From positions 1 through 43,425 of the IMG/VR virus record IMGVR_UViG_3300009168_000062: a DNA stretch of 43,425 nt; one strand, given 5' to 3'. The notes beneath the pieces are model-generated. The model was not told the DNA's origin. It ran no database searches and worked only from the letters and a program-made list of their open reading frames with translations. The position numbers and the translations under genes are program-made. This document shows positions 11,999-19,413 of this stretch, piece after piece. The stretch's first letter is position 1. Each line of letters opens with the position of its first letter. The DNA is from a virus.

Positions 11999-12211
11999 CT
12001 ACGCCGCTACCGTGGCGGCTTGCTTGACCTTGCGGTCTATCTGTACCCGTTCGCACCCAAGCAGTACAAGCACTTTCTTGCTTACGGGTCGCTTGCCCCT
12101 CAGCCAGCGGTTGAGACTGGCGGGGTCTGTGCCTAGCTTGCTGGCGGCGGCGGCTTGCGTGCCTGCTTCCGCCACCAGCTTTTGCAGTTCGATAATTGCC
12201 GGATTTGTCAT
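11999..12211 (-). CDS. Small Cro-like helix-turn-helix protein
   Basis: 70 aa, almost only an HTH: residues about 15-42 (GTQAAAASKLGTDPASLNRWLRG) match the Cro/YdaS-type pattern, where the host-like sequence Q-A-A-A-x-x-L-G leads into S-x-N-R-W. It is the third gene from the early promoter divergent from the repressor gene, the usual Cro position, so it probably competes with or shuts off the repressor side. The role is inferred from place and fold. Confidence 0.75.
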   Translation of the reverse strand: MTNPAIIELQKLVAEAGTQAAAASKLGTDPASLNRWLRGKRPVSKKVLVLLGCERVQIDRKVKQAATVAA

Positions 12212-12224
12212 AGTTCTCCTTTCT

Positions 12225-12803
12225 CTAGTTGCCCCATTGCGTCATCGCCTGCGCAATTCCGGGGTAGGTTTTACTTCGTTCGCGTTGTCTTTCAGGTCCG
12301 GGCGTCATCTGCCAGATGCGGTGTCTTTTCTTTTTTGGCAGAGTGAGCATCAGTTCGTAAACATTGTCTGTCTCTTCGAGGGGCGGAAGTCCCCACAACC
12401 ACAGCCATGTTTCTTTTGTTTCCGGGTGTCCAAACATCCACGGTTGGATTATTTGTGATCGCTTGCCAATGTACCGTTGCATGATCGTCTTTGGTTGTTC
12501 AAGTGCAACTTTCGGGGACCACTTCCGCGCCTCGTTCCATGCGTGGGCGCAAAGTTCCGCACCTTCTAATCTCAATGGGCTATTCCAGTACCAGCGGTTG
12601 CCAGAAAGTGACGTATAGGTGCAGGGTGGATGGATAATGATTAAGTCCCATCGCTTGCAAAGCAGGTCAAAGAAATCACCTTGATAGTGGGGGAGTCCTT
12701 TAGCGCCGGGATAGTACAGGTCGCAACTCATGGCGTTATGCCCGGCGGCGATAAACGCGGCGGCGACTTCCTGACTTTGCTCGAAACCAACAAGGACGTT
12801 CAT
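12225..12803 (-). CDS. Cytosine-C5 DNA methyltransferase-like protein (short)
   Basis: 192 aa. VLVGFEQSQEVAAAF at the start matches motif I of C5-methyltransferases in degenerate form (E for F/G-rich loop), IIIHPPCTYTS (about 54-64) carries the catalytic-type PC, and VALEQPKTI (about 96-104) sits where motif VI ENV is found. It lacks the target-recognition domain and motifs IX-X of full-length enzymes (usually over 300 aa). Such short forms are common in phages; activity is uncertain. ATG 12803 overlaps the upstream stop (ATGA). Confidence 0.7.
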   Translation of the reverse strand: MNVLVGFEQSQEVAAAFIAAGHNAMSCDLYYPGAKGLPHYQGDFFDLLCKRWDLIIIHPPCTYTSLSGNRWYWNSPLRLEGAELCAHAWNEARKWSPKVALEQPKTIMQRYIGKRSQIIQPWMFGHPETKETWLWLWGLPPLEETDNVYELMLTLPKKKRHRIWQMTPGPERQRERSKTYPGIAQAMTQWGN

Positions 12804-12937
12804 TTTGGGAGTGTGTTGTAAACAAAAAAGAATTGTTCTGCTTCTTCGTAGGTGTCGAATAACAGCCCGCCGCCGCCAAGAATTGCACCATTCTCTGTTA
12901 TTGCCCATTTGCCACAATCAAGTAGTGATATTTTCAT
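12800..12937 (-). CDS. First early gene, small protein of 45 aa
   Basis: ATG 12937 follows AGGAGATGAAACG, about 25 bases after the predicted start of the early promoter. Sequence (MKISLLDCGKWAITENGAIL, then FDTYEEAEQFFFVYN) reads like a miniature beta-beta-alpha unit similar to small phage proteins that describe a sheet plus an EEAE helix. Function unknown. Confidence 0.7.
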   Translation of the reverse strand: MKISLLDCGKWAITENGAILGGGGLLFDTYEEAEQFFFVYNTLPK

Positions 12938-12950
12938 CGTTTCATCTCCT

Positions 12951-12969
12951 AAACTGTTGTTGATGTACC
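12951..12969. promoter_or_regulatory. Operator arm 1 near the early start site
   Basis: AAACTGTTGTTGATGTACC; its reverse complement recurs at 13001-13019 with 17 of 19 matches. It overlaps the predicted start of the early promoter. Confidence 0.65.
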
Positions 12970-12970
12970 G

Positions 12971-12999
12971 ATAATAAACCCGTTGCCAAAAAATGTCAA
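12971..12999 (-). promoter_or_regulatory. Early promoter (lambda PR-like position)
   Basis: Minus strand: perfect TTGACA (12999-12994), 17-base spacer, TATTAT (12976-12971). Both operator arms flank it directly. Confidence 0.8.
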
Positions 13000-13000
13000 G

Positions 13001-13019
13001 GGTACAGAAACAACAGTTT
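13001..13019. promoter_or_regulatory. Operator arm 2 upstream of the early -35
   Basis: Inverted copy of 12951-12969. Within it GAAACAACAGTTTC (13007-13020) is itself a palindrome (GAAAC/GTTTC), a plausible site for the repressor dimer. Confidence 0.65.
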
Positions 13020-13082
13020 CCCCATCGAAACAGCAACTGGTGTAAACTACCTGAAACCACGGAACACGAAAGGAAATTGATA

Positions 13083-13460
13083 ATGGAGAAGATTGCAAAC
13101 CGCATCTTGGAGGGGATGAAACAAAAAGGATATACCCCCGCGGACCTGTCACGCGCCGCGAAGGTATCAAAGTCCACAATATCGAAATTGCTCAACAACC
13201 AGCCACAAGTCGGCTCGCCGGAGTCGCTCGCCAAGATCGCCCGCGCGCTGGGGATACCGGAGCAGGAATTTTTTATGGACAAGGGGATCATGAAAGACAC
13301 GCCCGAACGCCGCCGTGACGCCGAACTGCTCAGGCTCGAAAAGCTACACAGCCGCCTACCCAAAGAAGATAGGGAGGTACTGTTTGACTTTGCGAATATG
13401 TTATTTTCGAGATCCCAGGGACAAAAAAGGAAACCGATCTATGAACGCGAGCACAGGTAA
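13083..13460 (+). CDS. Xre-family repressor (CI-like)
   Basis: 125 aa. Residues about 1-65 are an HTH_3/Xre domain: RILEGMKQKGYTPADLSRAA, then SKSTISKLLN as the recognition helix, and SLAKIARALGIPEQEFF. The C-terminal half is helical and charged (AELLRLEKLHSRLPKEDREV), with no S24 protease domain, so induction by RecA self-cleavage is not expected. Start set at ATG 13083 behind AAAGGAAA; the frame runs open upstream through the operators. Divergent from the early promoter; it likely maintains repression and autoregulates through 12951-13019. Confidence 0.85.
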   Translation: MEKIANRILEGMKQKGYTPADLSRAAKVSKSTISKLLNNQPQVGSPESLAKIARALGIPEQEFFMDKGIMKDTPERRRDAELLRLEKLHSRLPKEDREVLFDFANMLFSRSQGQKRKPIYEREHR

Positions 13461-13605
13461 TTCATCGCACCGTATTCCGAGTAATTGGGAATTGTACATC
13501 CACGCCCCGCTGTGGCAGGTGATCGCCGTCCGCTTGCTGGCAGAGTTGCTACTGTGGCGGCGGCAGGTTGCGTTGCTGCTGGTGCCGTCCCCCAAGCGGA
13601 CATAA
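13441..13605 (+). CDS. Small protein with hydrophobic helix, 54 aa
   Basis: ATG 13441 lies inside the end of the repressor gene, nine bases after AAGGAAA. Polar N-terminus, then IHAPLWQVIAVRLLAELLLW (about 26-45) and a second hydrophobic patch (QVALLLVP). Likely membrane-associated. It would be expressed with the repressor, as lysogenic-conversion or exclusion proteins are. Confidence 0.5.
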   Translation: MNASTGNSSHRIPSNWELYIHAPLWQVIAVRLLAELLLWRRQVALLLVPSPKRT

Positions 13606-13606
13606 C

Positions 13607-13765
13607 ATGATTTCATTCGCCTACGCATGGGCTTATAAAGCCGCGCTGGAATACGAGGGCACCGAAGAACTCTCAAAGCGATTTCGACCGGAATACTTTT
13701 TTGTGACCGGATTCATTGACTTCGCTATAGTCGCCCTCGTTGCTTGGTTGCTTCGGCGGACATAG
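13607..13765 (+). CDS. Small membrane protein, 52 aa
   Basis: ATG two bases after the previous stop. Soluble aromatic N-terminal part (MISFAYAWAYKAALEYEGTE), then one TM helix (GFIDFAIVALVAWLL, about 34-48) and a basic end. Transcribed with the repressor. Confidence 0.5.
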   Translation: MISFAYAWAYKAALEYEGTEELSKRFRPEYFFVTGFIDFAIVALVAWLLRRT

Positions 13766-14313
13766 CCCCCAGCGTGCCCACAGTCGCCCGGCGCAGGCTG
13801 GGCGGTTTCGCGTGTAGGTACAGAATCAACGCCTTGCCACTTTCTAGCCGTCGCAAAACGAAATTGGCGGCAAAGTTGACCCGCAGGACGTTGCGGCGCG
13901 GAAACGGGGGTTTCTGACCCCCTACAAAAGTACTATTGAAATCCGTTTCAGTATCGAATACAATGTTTCTGTAGGTGTAGCTGGTTCCCCTTGCGAGGTA
14001 CCCCAAGGTGTAGTCGGTTCCCCTGAAGCCTGCCGTGTTGCTGGGGTCGCCGCGCAAGGAAGAGCGACCCAATCAAAACTGAAATCGTGCGTGGGGAAGA
14101 TCCACGAGCAGAAGCGGCAGGCAATGGGCGGCGGCGTGGGCAATCACGCCACGAGAACGGCATCCTAGCGAAGAGCCAACGCTGACCACCAGGAGCCAAC
14201 AGGTAAGAGTGTCAGCCCGCCCACGATCAAAGCCCGCCGTGACCGAGACAACGAAGAAGCACCTAAGACGTGCTAGACGGCACGGTGGGCGACTTTACCA
14301 GAAAGGCGACGCA
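13766..14313 (+). ncRNA. Hairpin-rich region in the repressor operon; candidate structured RNA
   Basis: No well-started gene in ~550 bases. Perfect stems: GGGGGT/ACCCCC (13906-13922); TACT plus GAAA with TTTC plus AGTA (13931-13953) nested inside CCTAC/GTAGG (13921-13975); GGGTCGC/GCGACCC (14044-14070); CGTGG/CCACG (14090-14106); GGCGTG/CACGCC (14133-14150); and CGCCCAC/GTGGGCG (14218-14291) enclosing CGTG/CACG (14238-14284) and AGCAC/GTGCT (14258-14274). Several frames are open but lack starts: one runs 13848-14168 over 106 codons without a usable start, so a decayed gene is the competing reading. Confidence 0.45.
13973..14024. repeat. 33-bp-period direct repeat
   Basis: AGGTGTAG(CT/TC)GGTTCCCCT occurs at 13973-13991 and 14006-14024, 17 of 19 bases identical and exactly 33 bases apart, hence in frame if translated. 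Confidence 0.7.
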
Positions 14314-14754
14314 ATGGAATTATCAGACCTCAAAGTTGGCGATACCGTAGTGATAGACCCGTATACTGGTAGTTTTTATGCTCGCGTCTATCAGTTTGCT
14401 ACCGTTACAAAGGTTGGTTCAAAAAAGATTACAACGGATAAAGGCGAGTTCTCAGCGAGACACGGCGGCACGTGGGGCGGCAGTCCATATCATGGTGCGT
14501 GCATTGAAATAGGCGTGACAATACAGGACGCAGAAGCGCACAACCTCGAAGTGAAAGCCGACGAGCATAAGCGCGGTCTGGTTGCAAAACTCAGTAAAGT
14601 AACGTGGCGAAAATTGCCGCTCGAGACGTTGGAAGCAGTGACGAGCCTTGTTGACAAGCCCGCCGTGACAGCCGAAACAGCGGCGGCGGGCGAGGATAGT
14701 AGCGTTATTAAACAGCGCGGAGGCGCTGAATTGGGAGTTAGAAGGCTCTTATGA
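14314..14754 (+). CDS. Small protein with SH3/KOW-like start, 146 aa
   Basis: ATG 14314 follows GAAAGGCGACGCA; a GTG 105 bases upstream is in frame but lies within the hairpin region. N-terminal beta-rich part (MELSDLKVGDTVVIDPYTGS, then YQFATVTKVGSKKITTDKGE) looks like an SH3/KOW-type barrel, then a helical part (KRGLVAKLSKVTWRKLPLET) and a disordered tail. Possible lysogenic-stage gene; function unknown. Confidence 0.65.
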   Translation: MELSDLKVGDTVVIDPYTGSFYARVYQFATVTKVGSKKITTDKGEFSARHGGTWGGSPYHGACIEIGVTIQDAEAHNLEVKADEHKRGLVAKLSKVTWRKLPLETLEAVTSLVDKPAVTAETAAAGEDSSVIKQRGGAELGVRRLL

Positions 14755-14999
14755 AACTTGAAGTAAACCAAATTGTCTATTATCAAAATCAGCCCGTCCG
14801 CGTTGTTCGTGGTGCGCCCGTTCGCTTTGGTGAAAAGCGGGTCGTTATTGAGCGCCGTGACAGAAGGCGTCTTGCTGTCAAAGTAAGCCTTCTAACAAAG
14901 CGTGCAGTTGACGGGGCTACGGGCTGCGCGTCGTGTGCTCATGCTGATGAATGTCCAGGCGGTTTTGAAGATTGCCGCATATTCACGCCCCGCAACTAA
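14751..14999 (+). CDS. Small basic protein with four Cys, 82 aa
   Basis: ATG overlaps the previous stop (ATGA). N-terminal beta barrel-like part (LEVNQIVYYQNQPVRVVRGA) with a basic run (IERRDRRRLAVKV), then CASCAHADECPGGFEDC, a likely zinc or disulphide cluster. Last gene before the convergent terminator. Confidence 0.65.
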   Translation: MKLEVNQIVYYQNQPVRVVRGAPVRFGEKRVVIERRDRRRLAVKVSLLTKRAVDGATGCASCAHADECPGGFEDCRIFTPRN

Positions 15000-15024
15000 C
15001 GCAAGCCGTTCCCCCGCAAACAGA

Positions 15025-15047
15025 AACCGCCCCGGTGTGGGGCGGTT
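15025..15047. terminator. Bidirectional hairpin between convergent operons
   Basis: AACCGCCCC pairs with GGGGCGGTT (9 bp, loop GGTGT). On the minus strand it is followed by a T-rich stretch (TTTCTGTTTG), so it ends the tail operon best; it also stands 26 bases after the plus-strand operon. Confidence 0.7.
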
Positions 15048-15065
15048 GTGGGTTAATGGGTCCAG

Positions 15066-15755
15066 TCACAAACAAATCAAAGCACCAATCCTCGGATAGA
15101 TTATTTTTACTGGATGGCTTGAAAATGTCGGGCTTGCTGTAGGAGATAGGTTCGGGTATCCTCCACCCATCCGGTTATTATCATCTCCCAGGAGTGGATA
15201 CCAGGCTCGGATATTTGCAACTGGAACACATGCGTCAATCGGGTGGATACCCTTACTTAATAATGCTATCTCGGCGTCTGTTGGTGCGTAGTCGAACACA
15301 AACACCTCCGCAATGTCGCCATCAAAAAATCTACTGACCGATGAGCGCCTCATTGCCCCAATTGCTATATAGTCGGGAGTTGGGTCTGTTCTACTGGTTG
15401 TATTAGAGCCCTTACTGCCCCCATCTAAATAAGCGTCACGGCTGGTGTCGCTCCTGAATACCGCGCTACTAGAGTACCACGTTGTTGCAGAAAACCCTGC
15501 GCTTGATACCGCTATAACTTCACCGGAATCAGCGTCGTTATTTTTAATTGCTCTGATGGGATCGCTCGCCACCGCACCGGACCATCTAAGTTCGTATCCG
15601 CCGGATGTGGCCCCACCGTTGCCGAGTCCCACGGCGGTTTGCTCATCTGCTACGCTGTCGCTCTTGCCGAAGCAGTGCAATGCAATAGGTTCATTGGCAA
15701 GCAGTGTACTCGCTACGCTAAGATATTGGGAAGATCCGTTAAACGTTCTCGCCAT
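15066..15755 (-). CDS. LamG/concanavalin-A-like lectin domain protein, tail tip
   Basis: 229 aa. MARTFNGSSQYLSV, then FDGDIAEVFVFDYAPTDAEI (about 145-165) is the signature of LamG-type jelly-roll domains, which bind surface sugars. The last ~35 residues (YPLLGDDNNRMGGGYPN...) are the usual ending of such phage domains. It is the final gene of the tail module, where receptor-binding proteins lie; a carbohydrate-binding adhesin is the likely role. Nine bases from the fibre protein before it. Confidence 0.75.
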   Translation of the reverse strand: MARTFNGSSQYLSVASTLLANEPIALHCFGKSDSVADEQTAVGLGNGGATSGGYELRWSGAVASDPIRAIKNNDADSGEVIAVSSAGFSATTWYSSSAVFRSDTSRDAYLDGGSKGSNTTSRTDPTPDYIAIGAMRRSSVSRFFDGDIAEVFVFDYAPTDAEIALLSKGIHPIDACVPVANIRAWYPLLGDDNNRMGGGYPNLSPTASPTFSSHPVKIIYPRIGALICL

Positions 15756-15764
15756 TATCGCTCC

Positions 15765-16757
15765 TTACGCCGGTACGCCATTCGCCACAATCCCAAGAGA
15801 TGTGATCATCCGCAACGCGTCTGTAGCGGTCCCGGTGGTGCCGCGTCGTACCCGCAATACAAAGAAATCATTGTTTGCCAGGTTGTCCATATCAGCCCCG
15901 GAAGTAAAAAGGATTACAAAGCTCATCGGTATTCCAGCGTTTGGAGGACCGGCTGGGATGGTAATATTTCCACTGGTGTTGTAATCATACGTATGGGACG
16001 CCCCCAAATCCTCTGCCCCAGCCTCAATACGGCGAATAGCCGCCTCAACTGTGTAGGTTTCGCCCGCCGCGCCGGTGGTACGCATTACAAGACCGTTCAG
16101 GCGTAATTGGGCCCCATCAGTGTAATTTTCAATCCTACATAAGAAGTCCCTGTAGGTGTTGGATCCGTTTACAAACTCATAGTACGGGAATTGCTCCGCG
16201 GGCGTTGACGCCCCGGCCATAACATTCATTGGCGCGCCGGTTGTTGCTGGCGGAACGGCGGCGAGGAAGTGAACAACACACTGCGTTGGTGCCGTCCAAC
16301 TTGGATTCCCCCCGGTCCCTCCGCTTCTCAGAATATATCTTGAGTCTCCTGCCCCGAGCGCAGCCCATGAGGACGCACCCCTGTACAATATCGCCCCTTG
16401 TGTGCTTGAGATACCATCCAAAAGAGTTTGAATATTTGACCCCCCGCCCCCGGAACAAAAGACCTTTGTGCCATCAGAATACCAAAATATAGATCCATTG
16501 CTTAATGGTATATCTATACCGCTGGGGCAAATGATGTTCCCGGTGCCGTGCTTAAACGTAATTGTATCTGTCCCAAAATCAGACGCATATAAAACACCGA
16601 ATTGCCCTTCTGATGTTCCGCTGATCGTGGTCAGGTCGTCTGTTGTGCTACTCTCAGGTTGTAATTTGTGGTTTCCCTGCGTGACCGTAATTGCACCCGA
16701 AGCTATGGTTAATTCAGATGCCGTCAAGAATGTGATTATTGCATTTCCAATTTCCAT
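15765..16757 (-). CDS. Tail fibre / receptor-binding structural protein
   Basis: 330 aa, beta-rich and Gly/Thr/Ser-rich with low Lys. N-terminal part (ASGAITVTQGNHKLQPESST, then FGTDTITFKHGTGNIICPSG) resembles repeat units found in phage tail fibres and appendages; the C-terminal half (GAPMNVMAGASTPAEQFPYY...) forms a separate jelly-roll-like domain ending NNDFFVLRVRR. It sits between the baseplate protein and the LamG adhesin. The fibre role rests on position and composition. Confidence 0.65.
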   Translation of the reverse strand: MEIGNAIITFLTASELTIASGAITVTQGNHKLQPESSTTDDLTTISGTSEGQFGVLYASDFGTDTITFKHGTGNIICPSGIDIPLSNGSIFWYSDGTKVFCSGGGGSNIQTLLDGISSTQGAILYRGASSWAALGAGDSRYILRSGGTGGNPSWTAPTQCVVHFLAAVPPATTGAPMNVMAGASTPAEQFPYYEFVNGSNTYRDFLCRIENYTDGAQLRLNGLVMRTTGAAGETYTVEAAIRRIEAGAEDLGASHTYDYNTSGNITIPAGPPNAGIPMSFVILFTSGADMDNLANNDFFVLRVRRGTTGTATDALRMITSLGIVANGVPA

Positions 16758-16766
16758 TATGCCTCT

Positions 16767-17300
16767 CTATATGACGTATAAAACGCCAGTCCCATTGATC
16801 GTAATCGTGTGTCCGTTAGTGTTGACACAATCGACATAGATTTTTGTTTCTCCATTTCCAACAACCACGTCGCCCGCCAAATCGGGGCAAACTTCCAGAC
16901 TGTCGCCGTTCCAGTTATCCCAAATTGCATCAACAGTGCTTTCCCACAGGTTGACATTTATGTAATCGGGAGCGGGTTGTGTTGGACCTGCTACATAGTC
17001 GTCTTTAATCTCCGCCGTCGTGCCGGGGATAGATTCACCAGCAACAGCAAGGCGCAAAACTTCAATGTTGCCAAGTAGTGTATTCAGGTCTGCAAGGATA
17101 GTCGTCGCGTTTTTGGTAGTCGTTGGTACAGCAATGACCGTAAACGCAATAGGAGTTCCCAGCATCGCCGCCGCCAGCCCGCTTGCCAGCTTTGCGTTGC
17201 CATAGATTCGCGTGAAATCGGCGACGTTGAAATAACCCTTACTCGTTGGCGTAGTAACATCGGATAAAGCACGATCTTTGATGGGGGGTACGTAACTCAT
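16767..17300 (-). CDS. Baseplate/tail appendage protein, 177 aa
   Basis: Begins MSYVPPIKDRALSDVTTPTS, an opening common to small baseplate or upper-fibre proteins that follow the tail hub gene. Helical N-terminal half (about 20-80) and a beta-rich C-terminal half with NGETKIYVDCVNTNGHTITI. Overlaps the hub gene by 4 bases (ATGA). Likely joins hub to fibre. Confidence 0.6.
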   Translation of the reverse strand: MSYVPPIKDRALSDVTTPTSKGYFNVADFTRIYGNAKLASGLAAAMLGTPIAFTVIAVPTTTKNATTILADLNTLLGNIEVLRLAVAGESIPGTTAEIKDDYVAGPTQPAPDYINVNLWESTVDAIWDNWNGDSLEVCPDLAGDVVVGNGETKIYVDCVNTNGHTITINGTGVLYVI

Positions 17301-19042
17301 GGTACGACTACTCCAATAACTTCAATATCCTGCACCATACCGCGCGCCAGGTCTGTCGTTATTTTCTCCACAATCCCGCCTATCTGCCCACCTTGTGAGT
17401 CGATCAAAACACTATCTCCGGGCGCAACCAGAGAGGCGAATAGCTTTGTTTTTTGCCTGTACCTTTGCTGTAGGTAATCATAAACGCGCTGGGCAATAAC
17501 TCCCGCACTTGCACGCGGAACGAGTGTCACATCAATCTTAACTACGTTGGATGGAGTACCCGCCGGGGGAGATCCGTAAAAACCATTAATAAATTGAGAG
17601 TCAACCCACCCTTGCCCCGTGATAGTTAAGGCAACTATGGCGTCTGTTGATACCCGTGTCCATGTGCTGCCGCGCGTTACAGCCGTAACGTGTCCGCCGG
17701 GGACAGTGGTCTGGCTGAGGTTCACGTGAGGCTCATTGAATACTATCGTATGGGTACCAACTGGCACGTTGACATTTACAATCGTTTCAGCGGTTATATC
17801 AAGGAACGCGTAATCGTGTGATGTTATTTCGGCTCCGGTGACAAGCGGTTTTAGTTCCACCGGAGACTCCATCCCTTTCTCTGCATTGGTTAGGGTGTGA
17901 TCGAATGAAACAAGGTCAGATGCCAACTCAATCGGCTTGATCTCAATAACGCTACTTCTAGAACACGTGGCATATGCGCCAATCCTGAACAAGACCCACT
18001 GCAAACACTCGCGGCAGCTCGCCACGGGCAGCCAACTTTCCCCTATGAGGTCGTGTGCGCCAATGGTTATTCCTTCCAGGCTTGCGTCAAGGGTGTAGTT
18101 CGTTCCCCCTTGCAACATAATATCTTCGATCAAATCCTCAGACAAAACCGCGCTGTAGGAATTGATTGGATCCACGTGGTGACTACTGGTGCCCTCGGGT
18201 AAATAGTCTATGCCGTCAAGCAACCCTATTGCGTCGGTTGCCTTGAATGTCGCTACATTTTCAGACAGGCTTTTCCATTCACTCAAATAAAACCGACCCA
18301 TGTAGACCGAGGCACCGTCAACGCTTTCATAAACATCAATCGGCGCTTTGTCTGTTAGTTGCGCATACACCCCGGACGGACTAATGACGTTAAACTCGCC
18401 GTTATCCGAATATAGCGTGAAGTCCAATGTGTTGCTTGGAAGCTCGACGGATAACGGGCTGATTTCCTCAACCAAGCGTGCTTCCTTGATGTCGGCACTG
18501 GTAAAACGTGATACCGTGTCCAGGTCGATTCCAACTAGCCTGAGATGGCGGTAAGCCCTATTTGTAGAGTTGAATGTGATAATGATTTTCTTGAAATCGG
18601 CAACCGCTAACCCGGTGGAAAAATCCCAATCCGCGGGGGTGTAGTTGTTGGTACCAATAAGTACGTTCGATGCGTCGTAATATGCAACATCAATGTCGTC
18701 GGCATAGTCTACCGAGTACCGAGCGAAGCGTAATGTAAGATCGTCCGAGGAATGCACCGACGCAAATGTAATCGTGAGAGTTGGCGGAACGGCAAACGCG
18801 CCATCAGAGCCGCTCATTACCAGGCTCATCAACCCGACGTGTGGAGTTGCAGACATGAACTTATAGTTACCATCCAGAATCCAGAAATCCGGCTCATAGG
18901 TAGCATATCGCTGCTGGGGTGTCTCTACTTTCAAGTCGTCAAGGTCCGAAAATGTTTGTTTGCTCGACGCGGCAAAAGTCGCATCCGCCTTAATAACTAA
19001 CGCGTTAGAGCCAAACAGTATTGACGGGGAAGTCACTGTCAT
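17297..19042 (-). CDS. Tail hub protein (Tal / prophage tail-endopeptidase type)
   Basis: 581 aa, right after the distal tail candidate. A discoidin-like N-terminal beta domain (about 60-180) precedes a hub-like region, including LSVELPSNTLDFTLYSDNGE and IDVYESVDGASVYMGRFYLS (about 210-260), and a C-terminal VYDYLQQRYRQKTKLFASLV with VAPGDSVLIDSQ, as in gp27-fold hub proteins. No lytic motif is seen. It would close the tail tube and carry the fibres. Confidence 0.7.
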   Translation of the reverse strand: MTVTSPSILFGSNALVIKADATFAASSKQTFSDLDDLKVETPQQRYATYEPDFWILDGNYKFMSATPHVGLMSLVMSGSDGAFAVPPTLTITFASVHSSDDLTLRFARYSVDYADDIDVAYYDASNVLIGTNNYTPADWDFSTGLAVADFKKIIITFNSTNRAYRHLRLVGIDLDTVSRFTSADIKEARLVEEISPLSVELPSNTLDFTLYSDNGEFNVISPSGVYAQLTDKAPIDVYESVDGASVYMGRFYLSEWKSLSENVATFKATDAIGLLDGIDYLPEGTSSHHVDPINSYSAVLSEDLIEDIMLQGGTNYTLDASLEGITIGAHDLIGESWLPVASCRECLQWVLFRIGAYATCSRSSVIEIKPIELASDLVSFDHTLTNAEKGMESPVELKPLVTGAEITSHDYAFLDITAETIVNVNVPVGTHTIVFNEPHVNLSQTTVPGGHVTAVTRGSTWTRVSTDAIVALTITGQGWVDSQFINGFYGSPPAGTPSNVVKIDVTLVPRASAGVIAQRVYDYLQQRYRQKTKLFASLVAPGDSVLIDSQGGQIGGIVEKITTDLARGMVQDIEVIGVVVP

Positions 19043-19413
19043 TATGCGGGCGTCCTTGTTGGGGAGATGGGTATCACTGTCACGGATAAATCACGGTAAT
19101 AGTACGTGCTTCCGTTCTTGATCTTGACTACCTTATCTTTCGGGTCGGGGAAGTAACAATCGTATGTATCCCCGAGCAGGGTGATCTCGTGCGACTCTGC
19201 GGCTTCCGTTAGTTTCAGCCACAGCGCAGCATAATCTGTCACGTTGTTCAAAGACATGCCGAACTCAAGCTTGTAAATGAAATAAACACCGATAAGCTCC
19301 CGGTGCAAAACTCCATCTTCTGTGCGCTCGGCGTACTTGTCCACCGTACTGGCACTGCGGTCTATGACCTTGAATGGCACATCGTATGTAGTGCTGTCAA
19401 TTACCACGCTCAC
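19042..19413 (-). CDS. Distal tail protein candidate (Dit-like, small)
   Basis: 123 aa, beta-rich, with VIDSTTYDVPFKVIDRSAST at the start and DYAALWLKLTEAAESHEITL in the middle. It sits between tape measure and hub, the usual place of Dit, but lacks the C-terminal galectin-like domain of full-length Dit (about 250 aa). A short N-terminal-ring-only Dit, or a separate tail accessory, are both possible. Confidence 0.6.
   Translation of the reverse strand: MSVVIDSTTYDVPFKVIDRSASTVDKYAERTEDGVLHRELIGVYFIYKLEFGMSLNNVTDYAALWLKLTEAAESHEITLLGDTYDCYFPDPKDKVVKIKNGSTYYYRDLSVTVIPISPTRTPA

Noticed and set aside
12800-13363. 187-codon minus-strand frame across the repressor start
   Set aside because: Its first 142 codons run opposite the repressor gene and through the operators; the AGGAG site supports only the last 45 codons from ATG 12937.
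13973-14024. Diversity-generating retroelement template or CRISPR-like repeat
   Set aside because: Only two copies, no reverse transcriptase or Cas gene, and no A-biased variable copy near the tail adhesin.
14087-14313. Group II intron-like 5' end (GTGCG at 14087)
   Set aside because: No reverse transcriptase, no domain V-like GAAA hairpin and no AY end found; the pentamer alone is weak.
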